DNA of 25,693 bases from Acidobacteriaceae bacterium (lineage in GTDB: Bacteria; Acidobacteriota; Terriglobia; Terriglobales; Acidobacteriaceae). Position 1 is the first letter of the stretch. Each line of letters starts with the position of its first letter. The translations under genes were made by a program, and so were the position numbers. Below the pieces are notes generated by a model. That model did no database searches. It worked only from the letters and a program-made list of their open reading frames with translations, and was not told the DNA's origin. The stretch lies in the NCBI GenBank assembly GCA_003164255.1, contig PLST01000290.1, positions 227-25,919 of the forward strand, read 5' to 3'. Of the stretch, positions 1-8,471 are shown piece after piece.

Positions 1-3000
1 TCGGCGCGCTGCAGCAGCTTCTCCGCGCCGGGATCCTTCCGCATCGTATCCAGTGCCTGCGTAACCAGCCGGTAGTTGTTCTGCGACGCAGCCGTGTCGC
101 CGGACTCCCGCGCAATGCCTGCCAGCAGATAATGCGCATGCGCGCTGAGCGCCTGTTGCCCGAGCTTATCCGCCTTGGGCAAATCGCGCTGCAATTCCTG
201 CCGGGCGTGGGCATTGTCGTGGCTCTGCATCATGGCCTCGGCCATATAAATGCCGGCCTCCGTCGAGGAGTACTTCAGGCTTGCTTCATCGGCTTTCTCG
301 ATCAGGCCTTTGAGATTCGAAATTGCAGCCCCCCCGGACTTCTCGCGCACCTGCACCTGCGCAAGAGCTATCTTGGCCAGCAAAATCCGCTCGCTCTCCT
401 TGCTCCGCGTGGCGGCCTGCAGCGCTTGATCGTAGAGCGCGTGAGCCGCTTTGTAGTTCCCCTGGTAGAAAAGTGCATCCCCCTGGAATCCAAGGGTCTG
501 GCCCACCAAACCGTCATTTTTCAACTCGCGCGAAAGTCCCAGCGCCTCGTCCAGTGCAGCTTTGGCTTCATCCGCACGCCCCGCCAGGATGAGCGCATCG
601 CCGTAACCTCCCAGAATCTCCGCCATCCAGAAGGTCCTGTCCTTCAGGTTGCGGAAAGTCTTCAGGGCCTCCTGCTTGGCGTTCACGGCCGCGCCGTAGC
701 GACCCTGGTAATCAAACACGGCTCCCAGGCCATACGATTCCAGCGCCGCACCATGTTGATCGTTGATGCTGCGCCGCAAATCCAGTGCCCTCATGTAGTC
801 GGCGATCGCCTGGTCGTATTGCCCCATGCTCGCAAGTGCCTGGCCCAGATTGTGCAATGCGTCGACAATGTCCGCGGGATTCTTCGATTTCTCGCGCAGT
901 TGAAGCACTTGCTGCAGATAGGTGAGCGCGTCTTCGTAACGGCTCTCTTCCGAATATGTCTGGCCGATGTTGTTCAGCAAGTCAGCCTGCGCACTTTCAT
1001 TGCCGAGTTCGCGCTCCAGCTCGAGTGCGTCTTTGTAGTTTTTCAGCGCCTGCTCGTGGTCGCCGCGATCATCAAAGAAATTACCCAGATCCATCAGCGT
1101 TCCGCCCATGCCGCGTTTGTCGCCGATGTCGGTGCGAATCTGCAGCGCCTCCTGGTAATTCGTCAGAGCGTCCTGGTTCTTGCCAAGCGAAACCTCTGCC
1201 GTGGCAAGTTCATTCAGGCTCAATCCCATTCCTTTCTTCTGTCCAATGCTCCGCCAGATGGTCAGCGCCTCCTGCTCGTTGCGCACAACTTCATCCGGCT
1301 TGCTCAACATGCGGTATGCCACCGCCATCAGATGCAGACTGGTTGCCTTCTGTTCCTGGTTGTCCACCTGCACGGCGAGGCTGTACGCCTGGTTCAGCGA
1401 CTGAAGGCTGCCCTGCGGATCCTGGCTCTTGATCTGGATGCGGCCCATGTCAATGTTGGCGCCAACATCCTTGGGATTCGAGGCGAGAATCTTCTCGTAG
1501 TAGGAGCGAGCTTTCGGCACGTCGCCTGAATCTTCGTAGAGTTTGGCCAGCGCTGCTTTAACGTCGGAGTTGTCGGGTGAAACCGCGGCCAGATTCTCAT
1601 AGGCCTTGATGGCGTCGGGATAGTTGTTCATCACCTGCAGTTCGATGGCAGAGATCAGGTACTTCTCTGCGGTCGGCAGGTCCTGGCTCAGACCAACAGC
1701 TTCCTTCGCGGACTCTTCCGCGTCGCCGTCGTAACCGAGAAGGGCGTCCACTTGAGCGAGCCTTGAAAAAGCGAGCGCAAAGCTGGGGTCTTCCTTTGTG
1801 GCTGCCAGGAATTGCTTTTGCGCTTCAAGATTCTTGCCGTCGCGCTGCAGCGTGATGCCCAAGTTGAAGTCGCGCAGTGCGGCCACTGATTTTGAGGTGG
1901 GCTGAAACGAGCTAGCCTTCAGGTCGCTCAGTACGCTGGCCGGCAGGGCCAGCTTCTGGCGGATTGAATCGGCCAGACGGTCGACTGCGGCCGGGATCTC
2001 ATTGTCATTCGCCACATCCACCTTCAGCGAGTCCGTATGCCCGCTCTTGATGTCCTGGACTGTGGCATCGATTCGGATGGACGTGCCAAACCGGGCAAAC
2101 TGTCCCCAAACCACGCGATCCGCGCTGGAGAAACTCGCGACTCGCCCGATCGTTGCCGCGTCAAGCACCGTGTCAGAGGAGATGCGCAGGTCACTGAAGA
2201 TCTGGTGCAAGCTGTTCGGGCTCACCGTGCGCAATTGCGCGGACTGGCCGACATCCGTGCTGAGCATGTCAGCCAGGCTGGGCCCAAGCCAGTCGAGAGA
2301 TGAATCGGAGGACGCATTGCGAAACGGTAGAATCGCCAGCGAAACGACCGGACCGCTGGGTCCGGAGTGTGCGTTGGTCCCAGGCTTGAAAATCTGGCCG
2401 CGCAGCAGGAAGAGCACAATTGCCACAAGGACGACGGCGGCAATCCCCGCAAACTTCATCCACAGCCGAAGTTGTACCGTGGGCTTGGCCTTCGCGTCAG
2501 GCGGCAGGACGTGAACCGAGTGCTCGCCCTCCCATGTGCGAAGATCCTTTAGGACATCGGAAACGCTCTTGTACCTGAATTCAAGATCGCGTTCGATGCA
2601 CTTGCTGACAATTCCGCTTAACGCACCGGGAATTTGGGCGTCCAGTTCTGCCACTGGAATGGCGCGCTCCTGGGTCCGCTTGATGAGGCTTGCCAGCGCG
2701 CTCTCCGCCTTGAACGGCATGGCCCCGGTCAGCAGTTCGTAGAGAATCAGGCCAATCGCAAAAAGGTCCGAACGTTGATCGAGCTCCTTGCCGAGCGCCT
2801 GCTCAGGCGACATGTAGTCCATGGTGCCGACCAGCGCACCCGTCTGGGTCATGCCGTCGCCCTCAACCATGCGCGCCAGGCCAAAATCCATCACCAGGAT
2901 GCGGCCCGTTCGGTCCTGCATGATGTTTTGCGGCTTCAAGTCGCGGTGAATTACTCCTACATTGTGTGCCGCCTCCAGAGCCAGGCATACTTGCTCGATA

Positions 3001-3692
3001 ATGACGACTGCTTCCTCGGGCGGAAACTTTGATCTTTCAAGGATGATCGAACGTAGATCCTTGCCCTCGACGAACTCCATGGTGATGAAGCGGAGTCCCT
3101 CAGCTTCACCTAAATCGTAAATGCGGATGACGTTGCGGTGCGTGACCTGGTGCGAGAGGAGCAATTCCTGCTTGAAACGCGCCAAAATGGAGGGGTTCGA
3201 AGCAAGCTCAGGACGAATGACTTTGAGCGCCACGAACCGGTCGAGTTCGCGGTCCGATGCCTTGTAGACCGCTCCCATTCCGCCTTGACCCAGCAGTTGC
3301 AGGATTTCATAGCGGCCACCGAGCACGTCGCCGATCTGCAACACGGCTGCGCCGGAATACATCTCGCCACCCGAGTTCGGCGCCGGTGTGCGCCGCGGCG
3401 AAGAGCGCGGTGCGATGGTTGCGCCCGCGTCGTAGAGAGTGGCGTTGGGGTCGACAGGCAACCGGGCATCAATCACAGTCGCGTTTGGATCAAATTGCAC
3501 CGGGCCGGAACCCACCATGGTGGCGCCGGGATCGACCGACTCCGCAACCGAGCCGGACGTCGGAGCTGAGTTCTGCGGAACAATGGTTTCACCGCCGCTG
3601 GAGCTCTCGCCGGCAAACGGGGTCCCTACGCCGGCTCCTCCCGGCATTTTGGACACGGGCTTACCGTCCGGTCTTGGTTTGGAGTCATCCAT
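1..3692 (-). CDS. Membrane Ser/Thr protein kinase with TPR repeats (3' end outside window)
   Basis: The frame is open from the ATG at 3692 to the left edge, about 1230 residues, so the C-terminus is missing. Residues 1-110 form a low-complexity tail with repeated ATx/ETx motifs. The Hanks-type kinase domain spans about 127-390: glycine loop GQGGMG (135-140), VAIK-type lysine K157, catalytic HRDLKPQN with D251, DFG at 269-271 and SPEQ at 295-298. All catalytic residues are present. One transmembrane segment lies at about 413-430, so the kinase is cytoplasmic and the rest probably periplasmic. Residues about 447-600 resemble TolB_N/FlgO-like sequences (LAILPFRN, then WLGPSLADML), and from about 610 onward the protein is TPR-like. 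It phosphorylates proteins on Ser/Thr; substrates are unknown. No strong Shine-Dalgarno precedes the ATG. The gene is divergent from the channel gene at 3963. Family assignment is secure; the sensory ligand is not known. Confidence 0.93.
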   Translation of the reverse strand, partial: MDDSKPRPDGKPVSKMPGGAGVGTPFAGESSSGGETIVPQNSAPTSGSVAESVDPGATMVGSGPVQFDPNATVIDARLPVDPNATLYDAGATIAPRSSPRRTPAPNSGGEMYSGAAVLQIGDVLGGRYEILQLLGQGGMGAVYKASDRELDRFVALKVIRPELASNPSILARFKQELLLSHQVTHRNVIRIYDLGEAEGLRFITMEFVEGKDLRSIILERSKFPPEEAVVIIEQVCLALEAAHNVGVIHRDLKPQNIMQDRTGRILVMDFGLARMVEGDGMTQTGALVGTMDYMSPEQALGKELDQRSDLFAIGLILYELLTGAMPFKAESALASLIKRTQERAIPVAELDAQIPGALSGIVSKCIERDLEFRYKSVSDVLKDLRTWEGEHSVHVLPPDAKAKPTVQLRLWMKFAGIAAVVLVAIVLFLLRGQIFKPGTNAHSGPSGPVVSLAILPFRNASSDSSLDWLGPSLADMLSTDVGQSAQLRTVSPNSLHQIFSDLRISSDTVLDAATIGRVASFSSADRVVWGQFARFGTSIRIDATVQDIKSGHTDSLKVDVANDNEIPAAVDRLADSIRQKLALPASVLSDLKASSFQPTSKSVAALRDFNLGITLQRDGKNLEAQKQFLAATKEDPSFALAFSRLAQVDALLGYDGDAEESAKEAVGLSQDLPTAEKYLISAIELQVMNNYPDAIKAYENLAAVSPDNSDVKAALAKLYEDSGDVPKARSYYEKILASNPKDVGANIDMGRIQIKSQDPQGSLQSLNQAYSLAVQVDNQEQKATSLHLMAVAYRMLSKPDEVVRNEQEALTIWRSIGQKKGMGLSLNELATAEVSLGKNQDALTNYQEALQIRTDIGDKRGMGGTLMDLGNFFDDRGDHEQALKNYKDALELERELGNESAQADLLNNIGQTYSEESRYEDALTYLQQVLQLREKSKNPADIVDALHNLGQALASMGQYDQAIADYMRALDLRRSINDQHGAALESYGLGAVFDYQGRYGAAVNAKQEALKTFRNLKDRTFWMAEILGGYGDALILAGRADEAKAALDEALGLSRELKNDGLVGQTLGFQGDALFYQGNYKAAHALYDQALQAATRSKESERILLAKIALAQVQVREKSGGAAISNLKGLIEKADEASLKYSSTEAGIYMAEAMMQSHDNAHARQELQRDLPKADKLGQQALSAHAHYLLAGIARESGDTAASQNNYRLVTQALDTMRKDPGAEKLLQRA

Positions 3693-3884
3693 TTTTGGGC
3701 TCGACAGCCAACGCTAAGAATTGAGGAAAGCGCGCCCGACTCGCGCGCCAAGGGGCCCATCCGGGCTGGTTGTGGGTAAAGTATATACCGCGTAAGGCCT
3801 GATGGCACCACGTTTTGGCCTTGGTGGCCTTCGGAACCCAAAAGCCGCAGGAATCCATCCCCAAGCGCTCGCCCCTCCGGTTGT

Positions 3885-3912
3885 TTGCGGACAATCTCCG
3901 TTAAGGTACAGT
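3885..3912 (+). promoter_or_regulatory. Candidate sigma70-type promoter for the channel gene
   Basis: TTGCGG (3885-3890) and TACAGT (3907-3912) are separated by 16 bp and would give a leader of roughly 45 nt before the ATG at 3963. A good ribosome-binding site (AAGGAG) sits just upstream of that ATG. On the opposite strand, TATACT (3780-3785) could be the -10 element of the divergent kinase, but its -35 match is poor. Both are motif matches by eye. Confidence 0.35.
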
Positions 3913-3962
3913 GAAAGTGCGGAATGCAAGCGGGGTCCTGATTTCAGCATAAAGGAGAATCG

Positions 3963-5150
3963 ATGCGGATTTTTTCGTTGCTTGCAGGCATTGTCTGTCT
4001 GTTCACCGTATTGATCGATTCGTTCCAAACCATCATTCTGCCGCGTCGCGCCACCGGACGATTTCGACTGACGCGGATCTTCTACATTGCCACATGGAAA
4101 CCGTGGGTGTTCTTCACCGGGAGCATCCACAATGCGCGAAAACGCGAAACGGTCCTCAGCTACTACGGACCATTGTCACTGATCCTTTTGCTCATGGTGT
4201 GGGCGGGATCGATGGTCGTCGGCTTCGCGCTCATTTTCTATTCTCTCGGCAGTCCTTTCCACGACCCAACACAACCTACGCAGCTTCGATCCGACCTTTA
4301 CGTCAGCGGTACAACCATCTTTACGTTGGGACTTGGGGACGTAACACCGCAAAGCCAACTGACACGAGTGATCGTGGTCCTTGAAGCTGGAACGGGGCTC
4401 GGTTTTCTGGCGGTGGTCATGGGATACTTTCCGGTTCTCTATGGCGCATTTTCCCGTCGCGAGGTAAGCATCTCCCTGCTCGACGCGCGAGCAGGATCGC
4501 CTCCCACCGCCGCGGAACTGATACGTCGCCATTCTTATCAAGGCGCAGAGCAGGCTCTTTCAACTCTGCTGGAAGAGTGGGAACGCTGGTCTGCCGAACT
4601 GCTTGAAAGCCATATCTCCTATCCCCAACTCTGCTATTTTCGTTCGCAACATACCAATCAAAGCTGGATCAGCGCACTGACCGCGATCCTCGACTCTTCA
4701 GCACTTCTCATCGTCGGTGTGCGGGGAAATGAAGCACGCCAGGCCCAACTGACCTTTGCAATGGCCCGTCATGCAATGGTCGACCTCACCCAGATTTTTT
4801 CCCTAAAGCCGCTTCAGGGTTTGCCCGACCGGCTTCCGCTTGAGCGCTACGAGCGACTTCATGGCATGCTTTGCCAGACTGGTTTGAGCGCATGCCGCGA
4901 TTTGCACTTTTTTAATCGGCTACGCGATATGCGTGCACTTTATGAGGGCTATGCCGCCGCGCTGAGCGAGTACCTTTGCATGCCGCTGCCGCCTTGGATC
5001 GCAGACCAGCCTCACAAGGACAACTGGCTCGCAGTAGCCCGGTTGCGCGCCCAGACTGAATCGGCAGAATCGCTACCCAGTCAGCAATTGCCGGCAGATC
5101 ACGCACCGCACACGATCGAAAGCCTGGTGGATAAACATCACGAGTTTTAA
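3963..5150 (+). CDS. Two-TM potassium-channel-like membrane protein
   Basis: This 395-residue protein has an N-terminal hydrophobic segment (1-25), a transmembrane helix at about 70-95, a pore loop with the selectivity-filter-like sequence TLGLGD (121-126), and a further helix at about 132-160. That order, helix then P-loop then helix, is the Ion_trans_2 (two-TM K+ channel) arrangement, and TxGxGD is the K+ filter signature (TVGYGD in classical channels). The remaining 235 residues are soluble, helical and presumably cytoplasmic; I see no RCK/TrkA-N nucleotide-binding motif (GxGxxG) or cyclic-nucleotide domain there. The likely role is K+ or other monovalent cation conductance across the inner membrane. 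The start is supported by AAGGAG a few bases upstream. It ends 37 bp from the convergent GH127 gene. Ion selectivity is inferred only. Confidence 0.8.
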   Translation: MRIFSLLAGIVCLFTVLIDSFQTIILPRRATGRFRLTRIFYIATWKPWVFFTGSIHNARKRETVLSYYGPLSLILLLMVWAGSMVVGFALIFYSLGSPFHDPTQPTQLRSDLYVSGTTIFTLGLGDVTPQSQLTRVIVVLEAGTGLGFLAVVMGYFPVLYGAFSRREVSISLLDARAGSPPTAAELIRRHSYQGAEQALSTLLEEWERWSAELLESHISYPQLCYFRSQHTNQSWISALTAILDSSALLIVGVRGNEARQAQLTFAMARHAMVDLTQIFSLKPLQGLPDRLPLERYERLHGMLCQTGLSACRDLHFFNRLRDMRALYEGYAAALSEYLCMPLPPWIADQPHKDNWLAVARLRAQTESAESLPSQQLPADHAPHTIESLVDKHHEF

Positions 5151-5187
5151 AGCGAGCTTACCGATCGGCTTGCCCCTCGGATGATGC

Positions 5188-7251
5188 TTATGCCTTGCAT
5201 TCCGGAAATGCCGTAATGCGCAACTTGGCCGCAGCATACGGAATCAGCGTGATTTCTTCAAGCGGCTCATCTGTTTCCACTGGACTCGGTGGCAACGGAT
5301 CGGCAACTCCATCCACTGCACGCCATCGATTGAGTTTTCGCGCTTTCACGCTCAGCTTCACCGGAGCGTTTCCGCGCGTAAAAGGCGCCTCGCCAACAGC
5401 ACTTTCGGCTGCGGCAATGCTCTTCGCAGGGTCGTCCTTATCGAGAATCAGTGCGTAATTCCATTGGGTGGTCGGGAATACCTGCCAGTCCGCGGTCATC
5501 CCCCGGTCGCGAAGCTTTACCCAGCTTTCCCCGATGCCGTAGGAAAATACCAACGGCCCACGCTCAATCGAAATCGAGTTATTGAATCCCCTTGGAATGC
5601 GCGGAGCCATGGGGAAGGTAATTTCAACCACATCCCCAGCCCTCCATTCACGCTCAACCTTTGCGAAGGTACCTGGCGCTGCATCGCCAATCCCTTCGCC
5701 ATTCACATGTATTCTTACCCCCTTGGCCCACTCCGGAATCCGCAGCCGCAACGGGAAGCTGAGGGACGAACTCGGATTGATGGAAAGCCGTACCTTCCCG
5801 CGAAATGGATAATCGGTTTCCTCCACAAGATGGACAGCCGTGCCGCTCAGCGTAGTACGAACCTCGCAAGGTGCATACACCGCTGCCACCAGTCCATCGT
5901 TATCGCCACCGGTCCCCTCGACCGTACACATAAACAACGCGTCGGTGAACTTTGGCCATCCCTGGTGAAAATTCGCCGTGCAGCAACCGAAGTTCGGCTC
6001 AAGTCCGTACAGGTTTGACTCGGGACCATCCGTTGTCCACGGTTTCCTGTGCAGGCTGCACTCCACCTGGTTTGGTTCCTGGTTGTACTGGTGTGCCCAC
6101 ATATCATCAGTGAATGTGCCCGGCAAAGCGTTGAACGCCAATCGCTCAAGCCGGTCTGCAAAAAACGGATCACCGGTGACCGCAAGACAATGCTCGAGAG
6201 AGAACATGAACTCAACCACTGTACATAGTTCAGAGCCCTGCGAAGGATCCGGGCCAGCAAGATGTTCGTCACAGGAAAACATGCCGTTCGGCAAGCCATG
6301 ATACTTGTCCAGCTCTGCAATCATCTTTGCCGCCGCTGATCTGTCGGCATCAGAACCGGAAACCAACGACCAGATCGGGCCAGCCTTCACCGCTTGTCCG
6401 TTATTCACGCCGTGCGTGGCGAGCGCCAGATCCTTCAGGCCATCTCCCTCGCTCAGCTTGAGAAACTCCGCAGTGATCCGCTGCTTGTATTCGAAATTCG
6501 CGTATTGCCCCACCCAGTCGTGGCCCTGCTCACGTAACAAGCGCGCCAGTTCCAACAGATACGGCGCACCCGTACGCCGATACAGCCAAATCACGCTCAG
6601 GACCTCATCCTGCCAGCGGAACTTGCCCCAGTCTCGAAGCGGCCGGCCGGGAAGCTCCTTCAGCTGAAATTGGAAGTATCGATCCATCAATGGAATTACA
6701 CGCGTGTCGCCCGCTAATTCTTCATATTGCGTCAGCACTTTCAGCATCACAATACGCGGCCACCAGTCGTCGTTTGACGCCGGCCCGATCATTCCGCTTG
6801 CGGCCTGGTGCTCCAGCGTCCAGTCGATAAAGCGTTGAACTTTGGCTTTGAGTCGATCATCGTCAAGCTGCCACGCAAGAGGCACAAGCCCATCCAGAAA
6901 GTAAGGGCCGCGCTCCCACGATTCCCCATTGCCTCCCAGCCATCCGCTATTGGGACCAGCATCGGCCCATGTTTCATCCAGATGTCCACTCAGGCCGTTG
7001 ACCTGGATTTGAAGCTGGCTCTTGAGCCAGCCGAGTGGACGAATCGACCCGAGCGGCAAGAAGTTGAAAGCGCCCTTCGAAAGCTGCGAGCGGTCTTGCG
7101 CAGCTGGGCTGACCGGCGCCTGGCCGGTCGAATCGCCATAGAGAGGAATTCCAGCGGCCTGAAGGGAATGGCCAAAGGGGAAGATGGATGCGAATCCAAA
7201 AAGGCTCGCTCGCTCCAGGAATTTGCGGCGCGGAAAGACGGAGGACTTCAT
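5188..7251 (-). CDS. GH127-type beta-L-arabinofuranosidase (DUF1680), Tat-exported
   Basis: The 687-residue protein begins with a twin-arginine signal (RRKFLE at 8-13, then a hydrophobic stretch), so it is probably exported folded. The body matches the DUF1680/glycoside hydrolase 127 family, an (alpha/alpha)6 barrel followed by beta-sandwich domains. The family's zinc-thiolate active site, known from Bifidobacterium HypBA1 as Glu-x-Cys plus a Cys-Cys pair, appears intact: E341 and C343 in SELCTVVEF, and C423-C424 in FGCCTANFHQGWPK. It would release beta-L-arabinofuranose, or a related sugar, from glycans. GH146 and other DUF1680 families share this motif, so the substrate is uncertain. GGGAG precedes the ATG by about 12 nt. 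A promoter candidate lies in the 146-bp gap to the upstream propeller gene, so it may be transcribed both alone and with the operon. Confidence 0.85.
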   Translation of the reverse strand: MKSSVFPRRKFLERASLFGFASIFPFGHSLQAAGIPLYGDSTGQAPVSPAAQDRSQLSKGAFNFLPLGSIRPLGWLKSQLQIQVNGLSGHLDETWADAGPNSGWLGGNGESWERGPYFLDGLVPLAWQLDDDRLKAKVQRFIDWTLEHQAASGMIGPASNDDWWPRIVMLKVLTQYEELAGDTRVIPLMDRYFQFQLKELPGRPLRDWGKFRWQDEVLSVIWLYRRTGAPYLLELARLLREQGHDWVGQYANFEYKQRITAEFLKLSEGDGLKDLALATHGVNNGQAVKAGPIWSLVSGSDADRSAAAKMIAELDKYHGLPNGMFSCDEHLAGPDPSQGSELCTVVEFMFSLEHCLAVTGDPFFADRLERLAFNALPGTFTDDMWAHQYNQEPNQVECSLHRKPWTTDGPESNLYGLEPNFGCCTANFHQGWPKFTDALFMCTVEGTGGDNDGLVAAVYAPCEVRTTLSGTAVHLVEETDYPFRGKVRLSINPSSSLSFPLRLRIPEWAKGVRIHVNGEGIGDAAPGTFAKVEREWRAGDVVEITFPMAPRIPRGFNNSISIERGPLVFSYGIGESWVKLRDRGMTADWQVFPTTQWNYALILDKDDPAKSIAAAESAVGEAPFTRGNAPVKLSVKARKLNRWRAVDGVADPLPPSPVETDEPLEEITLIPYAAAKLRITAFPECKA

Positions 7252-7283
7252 AATGATTGGCTCCCGGCTCGAAACATCGAAGT

Positions 7284-7312
7284 ATACTACCGCGCCTGTC
7301 GCAACCCCTCAA
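7284..7312 (-). promoter_or_regulatory. Candidate promoter for the GH127 gene
   Basis: Read on the minus strand, TTGAGG (7307-7312) and TAGTAT (7284-7289, running into ACT) are separated by exactly 17 bp. Transcription would start about 25 nt before the ATG at 7251. The spacing and hexamers fit a sigma70 promoter; there is no experimental support. Confidence 0.45.
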
Positions 7313-7397
7313 CCAGCACGTGACCTGTGTTGCCTGAATAAAGCCACACAGCAGCGATCCCCTGAATTCGCACATCAGGTCGAATCTGGCAATGGGC

Positions 7398-8471
7398 TCA
7401 GGAACTGGACTTCACCAGCTTGGTAATGCGGCCTGTCCGATTCCAATCGGAGACATAGATGTCGCCATTGCGGTCGATAAAGCAGCCGTGAGCGGCACTG
7501 AAGACCGCGGTCGGAATGTCGCTCGGTAACAGCGCATAATTTGCCCACTGCGTCTTCTGGGGATTGTCCCCAAGGAACGCAACAGGAGCGTTGTCTTTAT
7601 CGAGAATCGTTACGCGGCCTTCTAACTCGGAGATCACAGCATGGTCTCCGTTAAAACTCACCTGGCACGGCCGCCGCAGGTGAAGAGTTGTTGTTCGCAC
7701 GAACTTTCCATCGAAGTCAAAGTGGCAAAGCCGGCGGTTCTCCCGGTCCACCACCAACAACAGCGGCTGATCGTAGCGCGTATCAACCGCCAATCCGTGA
7801 TTGCAGTTGAACAATCCTTCCGTGCATCCCTTCCCTGCATAACTTGCGCGAAACGCGCCATTCTTGTCGAACCGGAAGAGCCGCGAATCCCCGTAACCAT
7901 TGGCGATGAAGATAGAGCCGTCTGGCGCTGGAACGGCTGCGGTCAATCGCCACTCATTCGGCGTCTTGAATCCGGCTTCTTGAGGAGCCGTGATCTTCTG
8001 TACCACCGTGCCGTCAGTCTTCATCTTCACGAACAGCCAGTTCTCCTTCGGCGTTCCCTTCTGCACTGTGCAGTAGAAAAACTCGTCGCCGCCCTCTTCA
8101 GCGTGGACAATCGAGTGAGCCTCAGGATATTCGTGGGCAATCGTTTTCAGCAGCGTACCATCGGCGCCATAGACCAGGATCCCGGTTTCGCTTTGCGTGC
8201 TGACATAGACGCGTCCAGCCCTGTCAGTTGCAATCGCTCCGTGTGTCCCTCCAAATTCAGTGCCTGAAGGCAACCGTCCCCATCCCTGCACTACTTCATA
8301 CGTCCACTCACCGTTGCCGGTCTTCATCATTGGTTCTCCTGTTCGCGTTTTGGCCGTAGCTGTCTGCGCACTTGCTTGCTTCGTGGCAAGTGCAGCCAGC
8401 GCGGTACTTCCCGCAAGCGTGCAGAATTCCCGCCTGCTGAATTTAGTTTTCGCATTCCCTGAAGGCTTCAT
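7398..8471 (-). CDS. Tat-exported NHL/SMP-30-like beta-propeller protein
   Basis: The 357-residue protein starts with a twin-arginine signal (SRREF at 12-16) and an Ala-rich hydrophobic segment ending near ASAQT (33-37). The mature part consists of repeated four-strand units of the kind ATDRAGRVYVSTQSETGILV, PDGSIFIANGYGDSRLFRFD and IDRNGDIYVSDWNRTGRITK, typical of NHL/6-bladed propellers such as SMP-30/gluconolactonase-like or PAL-like proteins. I cannot see a metal-binding or catalytic set that would distinguish a lactonase from a scaffold or binding protein. Its ATG overlaps the stop of the upstream cytochrome gene by four bases (8468-8471), so the two are probably translationally coupled. 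It is the last gene of the tight operon beginning at 14926. The propeller fold is likely; enzymatic function is unknown. Confidence 0.8.
   Translation of the reverse strand: MKPSGNAKTKFSRREFCTLAGSTALAALATKQASAQTATAKTRTGEPMMKTGNGEWTYEVVQGWGRLPSGTEFGGTHGAIATDRAGRVYVSTQSETGILVYGADGTLLKTIAHEYPEAHSIVHAEEGGDEFFYCTVQKGTPKENWLFVKMKTDGTVVQKITAPQEAGFKTPNEWRLTAAVPAPDGSIFIANGYGDSRLFRFDKNGAFRASYAGKGCTEGLFNCNHGLAVDTRYDQPLLLVVDRENRRLCHFDFDGKFVRTTTLHLRRPCQVSFNGDHAVISELEGRVTILDKDNAPVAFLGDNPQKTQWANYALLPSDIPTAVFSAAHGCFIDRNGDIYVSDWNRTGRITKLVKSSS

Noticed and set aside
132..1529. Long plus-strand frame (465 codons) antisense to the kinase gene
   Set aside because: The minus strand is open over the whole stretch and encodes TPR repeats with normal composition; the plus frame has shadow-like composition rich in L, R, V and H and no recognisable domain.
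5151..5187. Weak hairpin GCGAGC/GCTTGC between the convergent channel and GH127 genes as a shared terminator
   Set aside because: The stem needs a G-U pair, has a ten-base loop and no T-run; not enough to call.
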